DNA of 64,000 nucleotides from Lonicera japonica (lineage: Eukaryota > Streptophyta > Magnoliopsida > Dipsacales > Caprifoliaceae), in NCBI GenBank assembly GCA_021464415.1, contig CM038466.1, positions 33,820,833 to 33,884,832 on the forward strand, given 5' to 3'. Below are positions 23,501 through 31,984 of the stretch, in pieces (position 1 is the stretch's first letter; every line of letters begins with the position of its first letter). The translations under genes were made by a program, and so were the position numbers. The notes beneath the pieces are model-generated. The model was given only the letters and a program-made list of their open reading frames with translations, did not search any database and was not told the DNA's origin.

Positions 23501-25919
23501 AGCTATCCAAGACATGCCCGAGCCTCGTACCGAGAGAGAAATCCGGGGTTTTTTGGGTAATCTGCAGTACATCAGTAGGTTTATCTCTCAGCTCACTCAA
23601 AAGTGCGAACCCATCTTCAAACTCCTGAGGAAGTCTTCAACAGGAGAATGGAACGATCAATGCCAGGAGGCTTTTGACAAAATCAAAGATTACCTCTCCA
23701 AGCCCCCAGTGCTAGCCCCGCCTCAGACCGGACTACCACTAATTCTATACCTAACCGTCACTGATTCAGCCGCGGGAGCAATGCTAGCCCAACACCTCAC
23801 CGATACCCGGAAGGAGCAGGCCATCTATTTCCTCAGCAAAAAGCTATCCCCATTTGAGATAAACTACACATCATTGGAAAAATCGTGTACCGCTCTCGTC
23901 TGGGTAACACAGAAACTACGGCACTACATGCTAGTTTTTCCAGTCATCCTGGCATCACGGATTGATCCGTTGAAATACCTCTTCGAGAAACCGGCTCTCT
24001 CAAATCGAATGGCAAAATGGTTATTTCTACTCTCCGAATTCGACATCACCTACATGACCCAGAAGGCAGTCAAAGGCAAGATCATAGCTGATTACCTGGC
24101 CCACAATCCGATATTGGGAGACATGATAGAAGAAGCCGAATTCCCGGACGAAACCATCATGAACGTCGAGATCAATGAAGACTGGAGGTTGTACTTTGAC
24201 GGAGCCGCCAATCGGAACGGAAACGGGATAGGCATCCTGTTAGTCTCTCCAGACCAAACTCACTCCCCGGTATCATATCGACTGGACTTCTTTTGCACCA
24301 ACAATATGGCCGAATATGAAGCCTGCATACTCGGGTTAGAGATCGCTCTTCAAAGGGGTATAAAGAGAATACAGGTATACGGAGATTCAGCACTAGTGGT
24401 CCATCAAGTTCTGAAGGAATGGAAGATCAGAGATGAGAAATTAGTCCCTTACCTCGCCCGACTAGAAGAAGTCGCAGGAAGGTTCGAGCGTGTGGAGTTT
24501 TACTATATCCCCAGGTCCCAGAACAGTTTTGCTGACGCATTGGCAACCCTGGCATCTATGATCAATATTCCGGAGGGGATGGAAGAAATAACCCTCACGG
24601 TACAAAAGAAATCAGGACCCGCCCACTGCATGACCCTTGAGGTGGAAATTGAAAAAGACGGTGACTCAACCGTTTGGTTTTATGATATCTGGAACCTGCT
24701 GAAGAACCATCAGTATCCCGAGAAAGCAGACAAGAGAACGCGGGTCACACTCAGGAGACTAGCATCAGGATTCATACTCTGTGCCGGAAGATTGTATAAA
24801 AGGAACTACGACGGGACTCATCTTCAATGTCTCACCGAAGAAGAATCGGTTAGAATGATGGATCAGATACATGGGGGCGATTGCGGACCTCATATGAGCG
24901 GGCATACGCTTGCCCGCAAGATCATCAGGCAAGGGTATTTCTGGTCTACCCTACAAACTGACTGCGCTGATCATGTACGCCGTTGTCACAAATGCCAAAT
25001 TTATGCTAAGTCCCAGAAGCTTCCTCCAAAAGAGTTGTACAACATGACTGCTCCCTGGCCTTTTTCAGCCTGGGGAATTGACGTCATTGGGAAAGTCTCA
25101 CCCAAAGCCAGCAACGGCCATGAATTCATACTAGTAGCCATCGACTACTTCACCAAATGGGTGGAAGCCGAATCTTACCAAACCCTGGATGCCAGGAAAG
25201 TTGCCCGATTCATCAAAAGGAATATTGTCTGCCGATATGGGGTCCCACACGAGATCATCTCAGATAACGGCACCCACTTCGAAGGAGAAGCTAATACAGT
25301 CATGGAGGAATACGGTATCACCCGACACAAATCTTCGCCATATAGACCGCAAACCAATGGGGCAGTTGAAGCCGCCAACAAGAATTTGAAGAATATCCTA
25401 AGCAAGATGACCGACACCTGCCGGGACTGGCCGGAGAAATTACCATATGCATTGTGGGGATACCGCACCACCGAAAGGGTCTCTACCGGGGCAACCCCGT
25501 TCTCGCTTACATACGGGATGGAGGCAGTCCTCCCTGTCGAGTTAGAGGTCCCTTCCCTCAGAGTAATGCTAGAGAATCAGGTCAATGAACTGGAGTGGGT
25601 CCAGGCACGTTATAACGAGCTAGCCTTACTAGATGAGAAAAGATTGAAAGCCGCATACCACCATCAAGGGTATCAGAAGAGAATCGCTCGAGCATTTAAC
25701 CAGAGAGTGAGGACTCGGGGTATCAATGAAAATGACATCGTGTTGAAAGAAATTCGAGAGCCAGCCAGAGATCCGAGGGGAAAGTTCGGGCAGAAGTGGA
25801 CAGGGCCGTATATCGTCAAAGAAATCAATACAGGAGGCGCCGCTATACTCACTGACCTAGACGGGCAGTTACTACATTCACCAGTCAACATGGACCGACT
25901 GAAGAAGTATTATCAATAA
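20346..25919 (+). CDS. pol: E1 pol polyprotein (gag zinc knuckle, protease, RT, RNase H, aRNase H, integrase)
   Basis: 1857-codon open frame; the first 50 or so codons read gag out of frame, and the true frame starts about 20500. Residues: zinc knuckle CX2HX4HX4C from C60; G-patch-like L-P-G-Q-G-L-G-K near 163; protease D-N-G-S at D366 with L-L-G-R-A-W at about 437; second G-patch-like segment near 528-560; RT about 830-1090 with F-V-D-G at D926 and Y-V-D-D at 988-991; Ty3-type RNase H about 1130-1200; archaeal-type RNase H with D1285, E1323, D1347, D1397; integrase zinc finger H1509...C1547-C1550; DDE D1579, D1640, E1675; C-terminal G-P-Y module and no chromodomain. The dual RNase H marks the Tat branch. 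All catalytic residues are present, so the enzyme part looks functional. Confidence 0.95.
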   Translation: MAYAGRLFKHQGQEKEKFLHPPHYSGQKPGTTPKGRTSHPTQPTPSTKSYPNTWRMNENCAYHQAAGHDTERCLALRHRIQDLIEAGTIPAPGGPNVTNNPLPNHAPPAGINALTTDEGFDLVGRIRDDPAYKAPIMLSAKAQVAPGLNPIIDQWMAKMNFLPGQGLGKTNQGISQPLTIKTNPGKAGIGWTQDKKKQPWKPRPPHKETICMTETSPGTFSWSAEPESSETSEGSDPTSLWIQQITRSGKVYQPPPMDAEKSPPPKEVGEDRVLEQLKKTQAHITIWGLLVASKPHRTAFIKLLDEAVISPDSTPEQLPNMIGSLTVQRSLSFSDEDLSPLGRKHSLALHITVRTRGKILPQVLIDNGSTINVCPLKTARCLGISDSELSPSAVTVRAYDNTRRAVLGSLKLDLMVGPGSFPADFQIIDIPSSFNLLLGRAWLHDIGALPSSLHQKIKIPFEGNIITIQGDPERTLADMELPVLGIGSQSIQLGGFSYEPQVQTLSTQTIRYLPPDNIPGLSTKITNMLRMMKYLPGAGLGMGQPGLLQALEPVARYEREGLGYQHTEEDDQQKRGRGHQYPSFSSLNGFFVKEGEDFPFCGFQEPWRNSDGENLPGWEIFYEEDLYIKENTVHSFATKLTIGPKEESEDMKGEEEEMIGDLFDIMALGDDEPGDDPVHLIYADPDYQGEREKSEIVRVRDKSEDKDRKESLLNELFKLVPVNTSINKEESILRYPVIFNSIIAYMELERMNEHPEREEQRIQSEEGDTLVINLGTEEERKEVRIGASLSGTEREEFTQTLKEYVDVFAWSYVDMPGLNSQIVMHEIHTNPELRPVKQKLRKLTPEWSLKVKEEVMKQLSVGFLRVIEYPSWLANIVPVPKANGKVRMCVDYRDLNKACPKDDFPLPNIDLIVDNTANHALKSFVDGFAGYNQIKMHPDHQEKTAFITPWGTYCYTVMPFGLKNAGATYQRAATAIFHDMIHKEVEVYVDDMIIKSKEKEGHVPALRAFFDRLRQYQMRLNPQKCVFGVTKGKLLGYVVSKKGIEVDPAKVQAIQDMPEPRTEREIRGFLGNLQYISRFISQLTQKCEPIFKLLRKSSTGEWNDQCQEAFDKIKDYLSKPPVLAPPQTGLPLILYLTVTDSAAGAMLAQHLTDTRKEQAIYFLSKKLSPFEINYTSLEKSCTALVWVTQKLRHYMLVFPVILASRIDPLKYLFEKPALSNRMAKWLFLLSEFDITYMTQKAVKGKIIADYLAHNPILGDMIEEAEFPDETIMNVEINEDWRLYFDGAANRNGNGIGILLVSPDQTHSPVSYRLDFFCTNNMAEYEACILGLEIALQRGIKRIQVYGDSALVVHQVLKEWKIRDEKLVPYLARLEEVAGRFERVEFYYIPRSQNSFADALATLASMINIPEGMEEITLTVQKKSGPAHCMTLEVEIEKDGDSTVWFYDIWNLLKNHQYPEKADKRTRVTLRRLASGFILCAGRLYKRNYDGTHLQCLTEEESVRMMDQIHGGDCGPHMSGHTLARKIIRQGYFWSTLQTDCADHVRRCHKCQIYAKSQKLPPKELYNMTAPWPFSAWGIDVIGKVSPKASNGHEFILVAIDYFTKWVEAESYQTLDARKVARFIKRNIVCRYGVPHEIISDNGTHFEGEANTVMEEYGITRHKSSPYRPQTNGAVEAANKNLKNILSKMTDTCRDWPEKLPYALWGYRTTERVSTGATPFSLTYGMEAVLPVELEVPSLRVMLENQVNELEWVQARYNELALLDEKRLKAAYHHQGYQKRIARAFNQRVRTRGINENDIVLKEIREPARDPRGKFGQKWTGPYIVKEINTGGAAILTDLDGQLLHSPVNMDRLKKYYQ

Positions 25920-25987
25920 GCACGACGTGTATAAGAACTACGTAAACCTGAGCCCCAACTCGAATATCGTATTTTCTGGAAAAATCA

Positions 25988-26000
25988 AAAAGGGGGGAAC
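25988..26000 (+). promoter_or_regulatory. E1 internal polypurine tract after pol
   Basis: A run of 13 purines (A5 G6 A2) lies 69 bp after the pol stop, between the convergent pol and antisense gene A. E2 keeps it at 44405-44416. It is a better classical PPT than the one beside the 3' LTR. It could be an internal second-strand primer site, or a relic of the original 3' PPT from before the cassette was gained. Confidence 0.5.
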
Positions 26001-26052
26001 GTAGGCAACCTGAGAAGTGACTTCAGGCCCGGTTTAAAGCTTTGTAAAGAAA

Positions 26053-26058
26053 TTTATT
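26053..26058 (-). terminator. Poly(A) signal of E1 antisense gene A
   Basis: AATAAA on the minus strand, about 90 bp after the stop codon of antisense gene A, followed by T-rich sequence. It is preserved in E2 on the plus strand near 44347-44352. Confidence 0.5.
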
Positions 26059-26145
26059 TCTCATAAAAAGTCCCTTCATATATTATTAAAGAGGTGGTTC
26101 AGAACACCAAGAGTTACAAAGGAAGTACAGCATACAAAGAAGAAA

Positions 26146-27402
26146 CTAATCCCTAGGGGTTGGCCACACTGGGTCCTCAGCGGCCAAATCAATTCGAGCC
26201 TCATCCAAAATCTGGTACGCAAAGACAATGCCATCCTCTGTAGGCTCAGAATCCATGAATCGGAACCACTCCATTTGAAAGGGGTCATCAATCAGCTCTC
26301 CTTCTAGAGATTGCCAGCAAGAGCGGATAATGTCAGCCCGGAGAGGCCTGGAAATACCGAAACAAGCATAGTTAAACTGACGAGTCAGTCGAGCACGCCA
26401 CATCCTCTCTACCGATAAAGAAACATGTGGGGTCACAAATTTAGACTCAGAAGAGAAGTTGTTTAGACCAAGGGGAACCTCCTGAGGAATGTTAAACTGT
26501 CGAAGAAGACGCCCAGGGAGATAAAAGGAAGTAAACCAGAGCCCGCGGAGCCGAACGTAGTTCTGACCCCCAGTACTAAGTACCATCTTCCTCAGCTTCC
26601 ACCAAGGAATGTTCCACCGGATAGCCCGAAAGTTCTCCGAAAACCACACCGTCCAATCAGAGGAAGACATGGTCAAAGCACCAAAGAGAGGCCGATGGAA
26701 GAAATGAGTCGGATTGTCGAGCCGAACTCCGCTGAAACCCACCGATCGAAAGCGCTCTAGCAGCCACATGTATAGCAGACGCGGGCTCCCCCGAAAGAAG
26801 GGCGAGGCCCCCCGTTGAACATCATCAAGACCATTCAGGGTCTCTGCAAGAATGATCGGCACTATAGACTCCCCATTTCTAGCCTGGTAAATCAGACTCA
26901 AGATAGTCGGATCAACACGAGAAGAACCCGTCACCAGCAGCATATCAGAAACCAGGCAAATCAGGGCCGCTGCAGTACGCCCCACGCCGTAAGAGGCCCT
27001 ATCTTCATAACGATGAAAGAACCTCACCATTTTGTGGAGGTCAAGGAGCCCGTCGACAATGAAACCATCGCAGGCCGCTTGGGGAATGGCTAACAGAGCA
27101 ATTAGCATGTCGCGGGGACCGATTCCTTCTATAGGAACTGCCATCGGGAGACGAACGTCAGAACGTAACAGCCAGGAGAACTCCTCATAGGTCGGGCAGA
27201 GCTCATCTAGTCCAAAACGGAAGAGATGGTCCGCAGGACTCCAGAAATACAAAGCACCTAACAGAAAGGAGAAATCTACAGGACGATGGCACCAGCCCGC
27301 CAAAGGACTGAATGCACCAAAGTTCAAACCATTTTCCGAAGATATCAGAGCATCTCGAGCTTTAACATAAGAAAAATCAGAGTTGGTACGGTAGGAAGAC
27401 AT
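26146..27402 (-). CDS. E1 antisense gene A: 418-aa DUF7745/plant-mobile-domain-like protein, intact
   Basis: Single uninterrupted frame, antisense to the retrotransposon, convergent with pol (227 bp between stops). The sequence is hydrophobic-rich with many Trp, Leu and Arg and no signal peptide. The segments F-W-S-P-A-D-H-L-F-R-F and C-P-T-Y-E-E-F-S-W-L-L-R (about residues 53-83) have the pattern (fWdp..h.F.F...lcPT.eEf..LL) of DUF7745/PMD-type plant proteins; that family call is from memory. The E2 copy (43005-44261) is the same length and keeps the frame except for one Trp-to-stop change. Over about 170 codons I counted roughly 30 silent against 11 amino-acid-changing differences. Function unknown; PMD-type host proteins act in silencing and genome maintenance. 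Confidence 0.82.
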   Translation of the reverse strand: MSSYRTNSDFSYVKARDALISSENGLNFGAFSPLAGWCHRPVDFSFLLGALYFWSPADHLFRFGLDELCPTYEEFSWLLRSDVRLPMAVPIEGIGPRDMLIALLAIPQAACDGFIVDGLLDLHKMVRFFHRYEDRASYGVGRTAAALICLVSDMLLVTGSSRVDPTILSLIYQARNGESIVPIILAETLNGLDDVQRGASPFFRGSPRLLYMWLLERFRSVGFSGVRLDNPTHFFHRPLFGALTMSSSDWTVWFSENFRAIRWNIPWWKLRKMVLSTGGQNYVRLRGLWFTSFYLPGRLLRQFNIPQEVPLGLNNFSSESKFVTPHVSLSVERMWRARLTRQFNYACFGISRPLRADIIRSCWQSLEGELIDDPFQMEWFRFMDSEPTEDGIVFAYQILDEARIDLAAEDPVWPTPRD

Positions 27403-27440
27403 TTTGGAGAGGTGTGGGGATGAAGGAAGGAAGATGGGTG

Positions 27441-27550
27441 TATTTATAGCAAAAAAGAGGGTCCTGTACCTGTTTGTCGCGCGACAAACCCATTTTCAGG
27501 GGGAAGTGTCGCGCGACAAACCCATGACCAGGAGGGATTGTCGCGCGACA
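27441..27550 (-). promoter_or_regulatory. Promoter of E1 antisense gene A: TATA box and three palindromes
   Basis: On the minus strand TATAAATA (27441-27448) lies 39 bp upstream of the ATG. Three exact TGTCGCGCGACA palindromes start at 27475, 27507 and 27539, exactly 32 bp apart; each is followed by AAACCCAT or a close variant. The proximal palindrome is 26 bp from the TATA box. In E2 two copies remain at 42889 and 42921, again 32 bp apart and 26 bp from TATA. Confidence 0.78.
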
Positions 27551-27861
27551 AACCCATCTGGGGGGCACCCTACTTTTTTCTTATACATAATGGTCATCTT
27601 TGCCAAAAGAATCACTTCTGGATGCTTTTCTGTTCTCACTTTGTTCTTTTTTGCAGGAAACATAAGTATCACTACACTAGAAGGTACGACTTTTAAATTA
27701 CCGACTCTTATATATATATGTATATATCTTGCACAGACAGATAATAAAAGTATAAATCAAACACAGATAAAGATATTTTATAAAACCAATAAAAGAACAG
27801 TTTTAAATATCTGTCTAAACACATCTGTCCAAAACTAACAACTTAGTGCAGAAAGGGAAAA
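27551..27861. other. E1 intergenic spacer between antisense genes B and A
   Basis: Contains the 3' untranslated region of antisense gene B (minus strand), with a TA-rich TATATATATGTATATAT run near 27710, and the distal promoter of gene A. E2 has the equivalent at 42566-42888 with an expanded (TA)n. No further gene. Confidence 0.6.
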
Positions 27862-30800
27862 CTAATCTACTCGGGCGCGTTTCGACACGCTCCCACTATC
27901 TCCCGAGCCCTCCTCAGGGGTAAGATCAACAACTGGGACGCCGGGAACAGGAGGAACTGCCGCCTGAGAAGGCCCCGTGGACTGAACCGGTGCCGTAGGA
28001 CGGATCACCGACGATCGGGAACGCCTGGAAGTCCGACTACTGCTCCTCCGAGAATCCGTCCGGGCATGGGAGGAAGTCAGGGGGTCGTCCGGCCGTAAAG
28101 AGATGTCGATAGCCCTCTGATAGTCACGCATGTAGGCTGGAGGGTCTCGACCGACGTACTGGAGCAGGTTCCAGCTGTAGAAATACTGGGCATACCAAGC
28201 CCGAAGATCTGCCACCCGTACACCCACTCTCTGTAAAAAAGACATACAAAAAGAGGAGAATCAGCACAGTCAAAATAAATAGATATAAACATGAAAGTAT
28301 CAGGAGAAGTTGAAGAAGATACCTCATCATCAGAGCGACCACCCAAGAAATCAAAAGTATCCTCGGGAAGAGGATACTCCGGGACAGAATATCGACATAG
28401 GCCCGCGCCGACATAAGAAATATCTCTGGGGAGTGGAGGTAGGTCTACCCACGAAATAGATGACCCTGCACGAGTAGCTGCAGAAGAAGACCCTCCCTCC
28501 TCACGAATGGGGAACAAGGGTGGACGAGAGGATGAGCCGCCAAAGCCCGGAGATCGGGCGGGAGGCCCCATGACAGTCGTCGGTAGAGGGGTCAACGTAG
28601 CATATGTTCGGACCCCCGGAGGATCCACCATGGCCGTCGCCCCCAAAGGAGGTACTCCACTAGAAGGAGTAGTCGCCGCCGCGGGAGGAGTCCGCCCAAA
28701 CTGATCAAAATCTGCCCCAAGGTCCGCGGGCTCCCAGGACCTCTCAGAAAATCCCGCTCTCCCCTCAGCAGCCTCAGCAGCAGCAAAAAGGCCCCCCGGA
28801 GACACGGAAGGGCCGGTGGGAAACTCGAAGCCCTCAGCGCGCTGCTCCCCCGCAGGTGTCGCCTGAGGTGGCGGCTCCGGAACCGCTGTCGCATCACCTC
28901 CCTCGCCCTCTGGCCGACCGCCGCCCTCAGCCGCAGCAGGAACATCCCTCTCTCCCTCAGGATCCTCATCCTTAGAATCCGGAATGTTGTCCCTCTGATC
29001 GGGAACAGGTGGCAGATGACCCGGAACCACCCTAGCTAAATGGGTCTGTCCCCGTATATAATGAGGATCACCCCCCAATGCCCGATACCTCTCATAGAAG
29101 ACCCGTCCCCGAGTCCCCTTCGGCTCCCTCATCAGGTAACGGGCAGCAAAAACAGCGTAGTCTCCCTCCTCGACGAACGTCTGGAAACCGAGTCCGTCGA
29201 CTAAAGCCTGCACCATCACCTGATCAATCTCACCCGTCCGCCTCATCAGAACAGGAGGGAACAAAGGGACACGAGGCCACTGGGACGGCGTATGCTGACG
29301 GATGACCCTCTCGCCCAAGTAGAAGAGAAGGCCGTACTCATCCCGGATAAGCCGCCTGGTCCTCGAGGCGGTCAGAGCACGGCCATACCCATAATGATGA
29401 CCCAGATCACCCCAAGGGGCCCACTCAATCTGAAAAAGAGAATAAGATTTTATTTCAGTATTTTATATATTCTACTCTATCTGACTATTGAAAAGCAAGA
29501 AGACTAAAAATATTTTACCTGCTCCTCCCGCAGGTCATGGACAGCAGCAGCTCCGGTCTCCCGAGTCCGGTATACATAGGGAGCCCTATAGTTCCCCGCG
29601 ATGAATCGACGGAGAAAAGGGAACTGGTCCTCGTTCTCAACGAGGAGATCCACCTGGGCGCGACCCAGACGGGTATAAGCTACAAACCAGCTCTGAAAAG
29701 GAAAGATAGAAGAAATCAGCAATGATCAACAAGTAATGAGCAAAGAACTGAAGCAAAGACAGAAAGACTAAAAAATGTACCTCCCACAGCAAAGAAAAGC
29801 CCTTGAGGTTCAGGGCTAAATGACGAGAGACCTGGTCCATGGCATCGTAAAGGACTGCAAGAATGAAACCTCCCCAGTCGTAGTCAAACATGAGGCTGAA
29901 GTCCCGAAGATAGGGCAACCACCAAAGATGAGCCGTGTCCCCACCACGAGCCTCGAATAGATCATGAAGTGTCAGTAGAAGGAGGACGCGGGCATACTGG
30001 CGCGCCTCCTGACGGGTCATAGGAACCCCTGAAGCAGCTAGTCGAGCCCTCTCTGTGGCTAACCGCGTAACCAAGACGCCCCGAGGAATCGTGTCGCCGG
30101 AACTCCGTCGCTCCGGAAACCATCCTAATGAACTAACAATGCCCTCGGCTGTCAGACGCAAGGGGACGTCGATCTGGATGGGGACCCCCCCTGAAGGGAT
30201 CCCGGTCAAAGCAAACAAATCGAGGGGGTCATCGTCATCTCCCCCCAGCTCCAGTGAAAGGTATGGGTGGTGTCCCACCAGTGGCAAGCCAGAGCCGATA
30301 CTAAAACTGTCGCCCTAGATACTCGCTCTGGGAGGGCGTCGAAGAGGGAGCCAAAAGGAGTCACGAGAATCAACTCCTGGACAGGGGTCGGTGCCCGTCG
30401 CCACTCCGAAGATATAGCGTTGGGGGAACCCCAACCGCGGCCAACCCACTGCAGACAAAGGAACGAGTATGGGGTTATGAGGGTACTTCGGTATAATTAT
30501 GAGAGTTATAGGGTTATAAGGTTAAATTATGTAATTTCCAAAACCTGAGGGTACTTTGGTGCAATTATGAGAGTTATAGGGTTATAAGGGTAAATTATGT
30601 AATTTCCAAAACCTGAGGGTACTTTGGTGCAATTATGAGAGTTATAGGGGTTATAAGGGTAAATTATGTAATTTCCAAAACCTGAGGGTACTTTGGTGCA
30701 ATTATGAGAGTTATAGGGGTTATAAGGGTAAATTATGTAATTTTCAAAACCTGAGGGTACTTTGGTGTAATTATGAGAGTTATGGGGTTATAAGGGTAAA

Positions 30801-31753
30801 TTATGTAATTTTCAAAAACCTGAGGGTACTTTGGTGTAATTATGAGAGTTATAGGGTTATAAGGGTAAATTATGTAATTTCCAAAAACCTGAGGGTACTT
30901 TGGTGAAATTATGAGAGTTATAGGGTTATAAGGGTAAATTATGTAATTTCCAAAAACCTGAGGGTACTTTGGTGTAATTATGAGAGTTATGGGGTTATAA
31001 GGGTAAATTATGTAATTTCCAAAACCCGAGGGTACTTTGGTGCAATTATGAGAGTTATGGGGTTATAAGGGTAAATTATGTAATTTCCAAAACCTGAGGG
31101 TACTTTGGTGTAATTATGAAAGTTATGGGGTTATAAGGGTAAATTATGTAATTTCCAAAAACCTGAGGGTACTTTGGTGTAATTATGAGAGTTATAGGGT
31201 TATAAGGGTAAAATATGTAATTTCCAAAACCTGAGGGTACTTTGGTGTAATTATGAGAGTTATAGGGGTTATAAGGGTAAATTATGTAATTTTCAAAACC
31301 TGAGGGTACTTTGGTGTAATTATGAGAGTTATAGAGTTATGGGGGTACATTATGTAATTTTCTAAACTAAGAGGTATCACAGGTAAAAGTATGTGTTCGC
31401 TAAAAATCGGGCGTTATTCCTAGTCAGACATGCATACTAACATTATCTAAAACGAATACAGGAAACGACAAGAAGCAGAACAAATAAATGCACGAAAGAA
31501 GACATACCAGAGATCGACGACGAATCTCGTGAGAAACGGGCTCCATCAAAAGCCACGGGACGTCCGGGACCGGAGCAGCTCGGATAGCATCCCGATAGAC
31601 CACCGCCCGACCGCGGTCTATCCCATCCTCATCATACCAGTCCAAGTCCGCCCAGTCGTCGTGATGAGGGCTGCAGCGAAGAACGCCCTGAGCGTCAGTA
31701 AAGGTGACCTCCTCCTGGTCACCCTCCAATCGGTCGAGATGAGCAGGGTCCAT
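27862..31753 (-). pseudogene. E1 antisense gene B: five-exon plant mobile domain (PMD) protein, one frameshift
   Basis: Exons on the minus strand: 31508-31753, 29781-30448, 29519-29692, 28323-29429, 27862-28230. Every intron is GT-AG (donors GTATGT, GTACAT, GTAAAA, GTATCT; acceptors with pyrimidine-rich CAG), and all exons join in phase 0. E2 has the same exons with the same or near-same lengths. Exons 2-3 carry a PMD (aminotransferase-like) domain: H-T-F-H-W.W-G-E-M-T-M-T-P, L-T-G-I-P, and W-L-P-Y-L-R-D. Exon 4 is acidic and Pro/Gly-rich; exon 5 ends in an S/R-rich tail and K-R-A-R-V, a likely nuclear signal. Ancestral length is about 854 aa. A 1-nt deletion in exon 2 near 30220 (exon 668 instead of 669 nt) breaks the E1 copy. 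Related host PMD proteins (MAIN/MAIL1) take part in TE silencing. Confidence 0.85.
30470..31375. repeat. 68-bp minisatellite in intron 1 of E1 antisense gene B
   Basis: About 13 tandem units of 67-69 bp (plus-strand core GAGGGTACTTTGGTG, GAGAGTTATAGGGTTATAAGG, TTATGTAATTTCC). Units are 90-98% alike. It fills nearly the whole 1059-bp intron. E2 has the homologous array at 38990-39955 in its intron 1, so the array predates both insertions. Confidence 0.92.
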
Positions 31754-31897
31754 CGATATAGGTAGAATATGTGTGAAAAGGTCGGAAAAGTCAAAAACAC
31801 GGCAGAGCTTCCGCGCTTGGGAGAGAAGAAAAGAGAGGAAAAGAGAGCTAGAGAGAGAAAGAGAAAGGAGAGAATGAGGTGGAATGAGCTCAGCAAG

Positions 31898-31984
31898 GGG
31901 TTTATATGGTGGGTCAGTTTGTCGCGCGACAAATGGCCACATTGTCGCGCGACAAAGAGCCAGGCACCGAAATGTCGCGCGACA
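31898..31984 (-). promoter_or_regulatory. Promoter of E1 antisense gene B: TATA box and three palindromes
   Basis: On the minus strand ATATAAA (about 31901-31907) is about 150 bp upstream of the ATG at 31753. Exact TGTCGCGCGACA palindromes start at 31920, 31943 and 31973 (spacings 23 and 30 bp). The E2 copy has the same spacings (30 then 23 in promoter order) at 38382, 38412 and 38435, but each copy there carries a C/T-type change. Confidence 0.75.

Noticed and set aside
28507..29305. Plus-strand frames opposite exon 4 of antisense gene B
   Set aside because: GC-rich shadow frames; the minus strand has splice-consistent, conserved coding.
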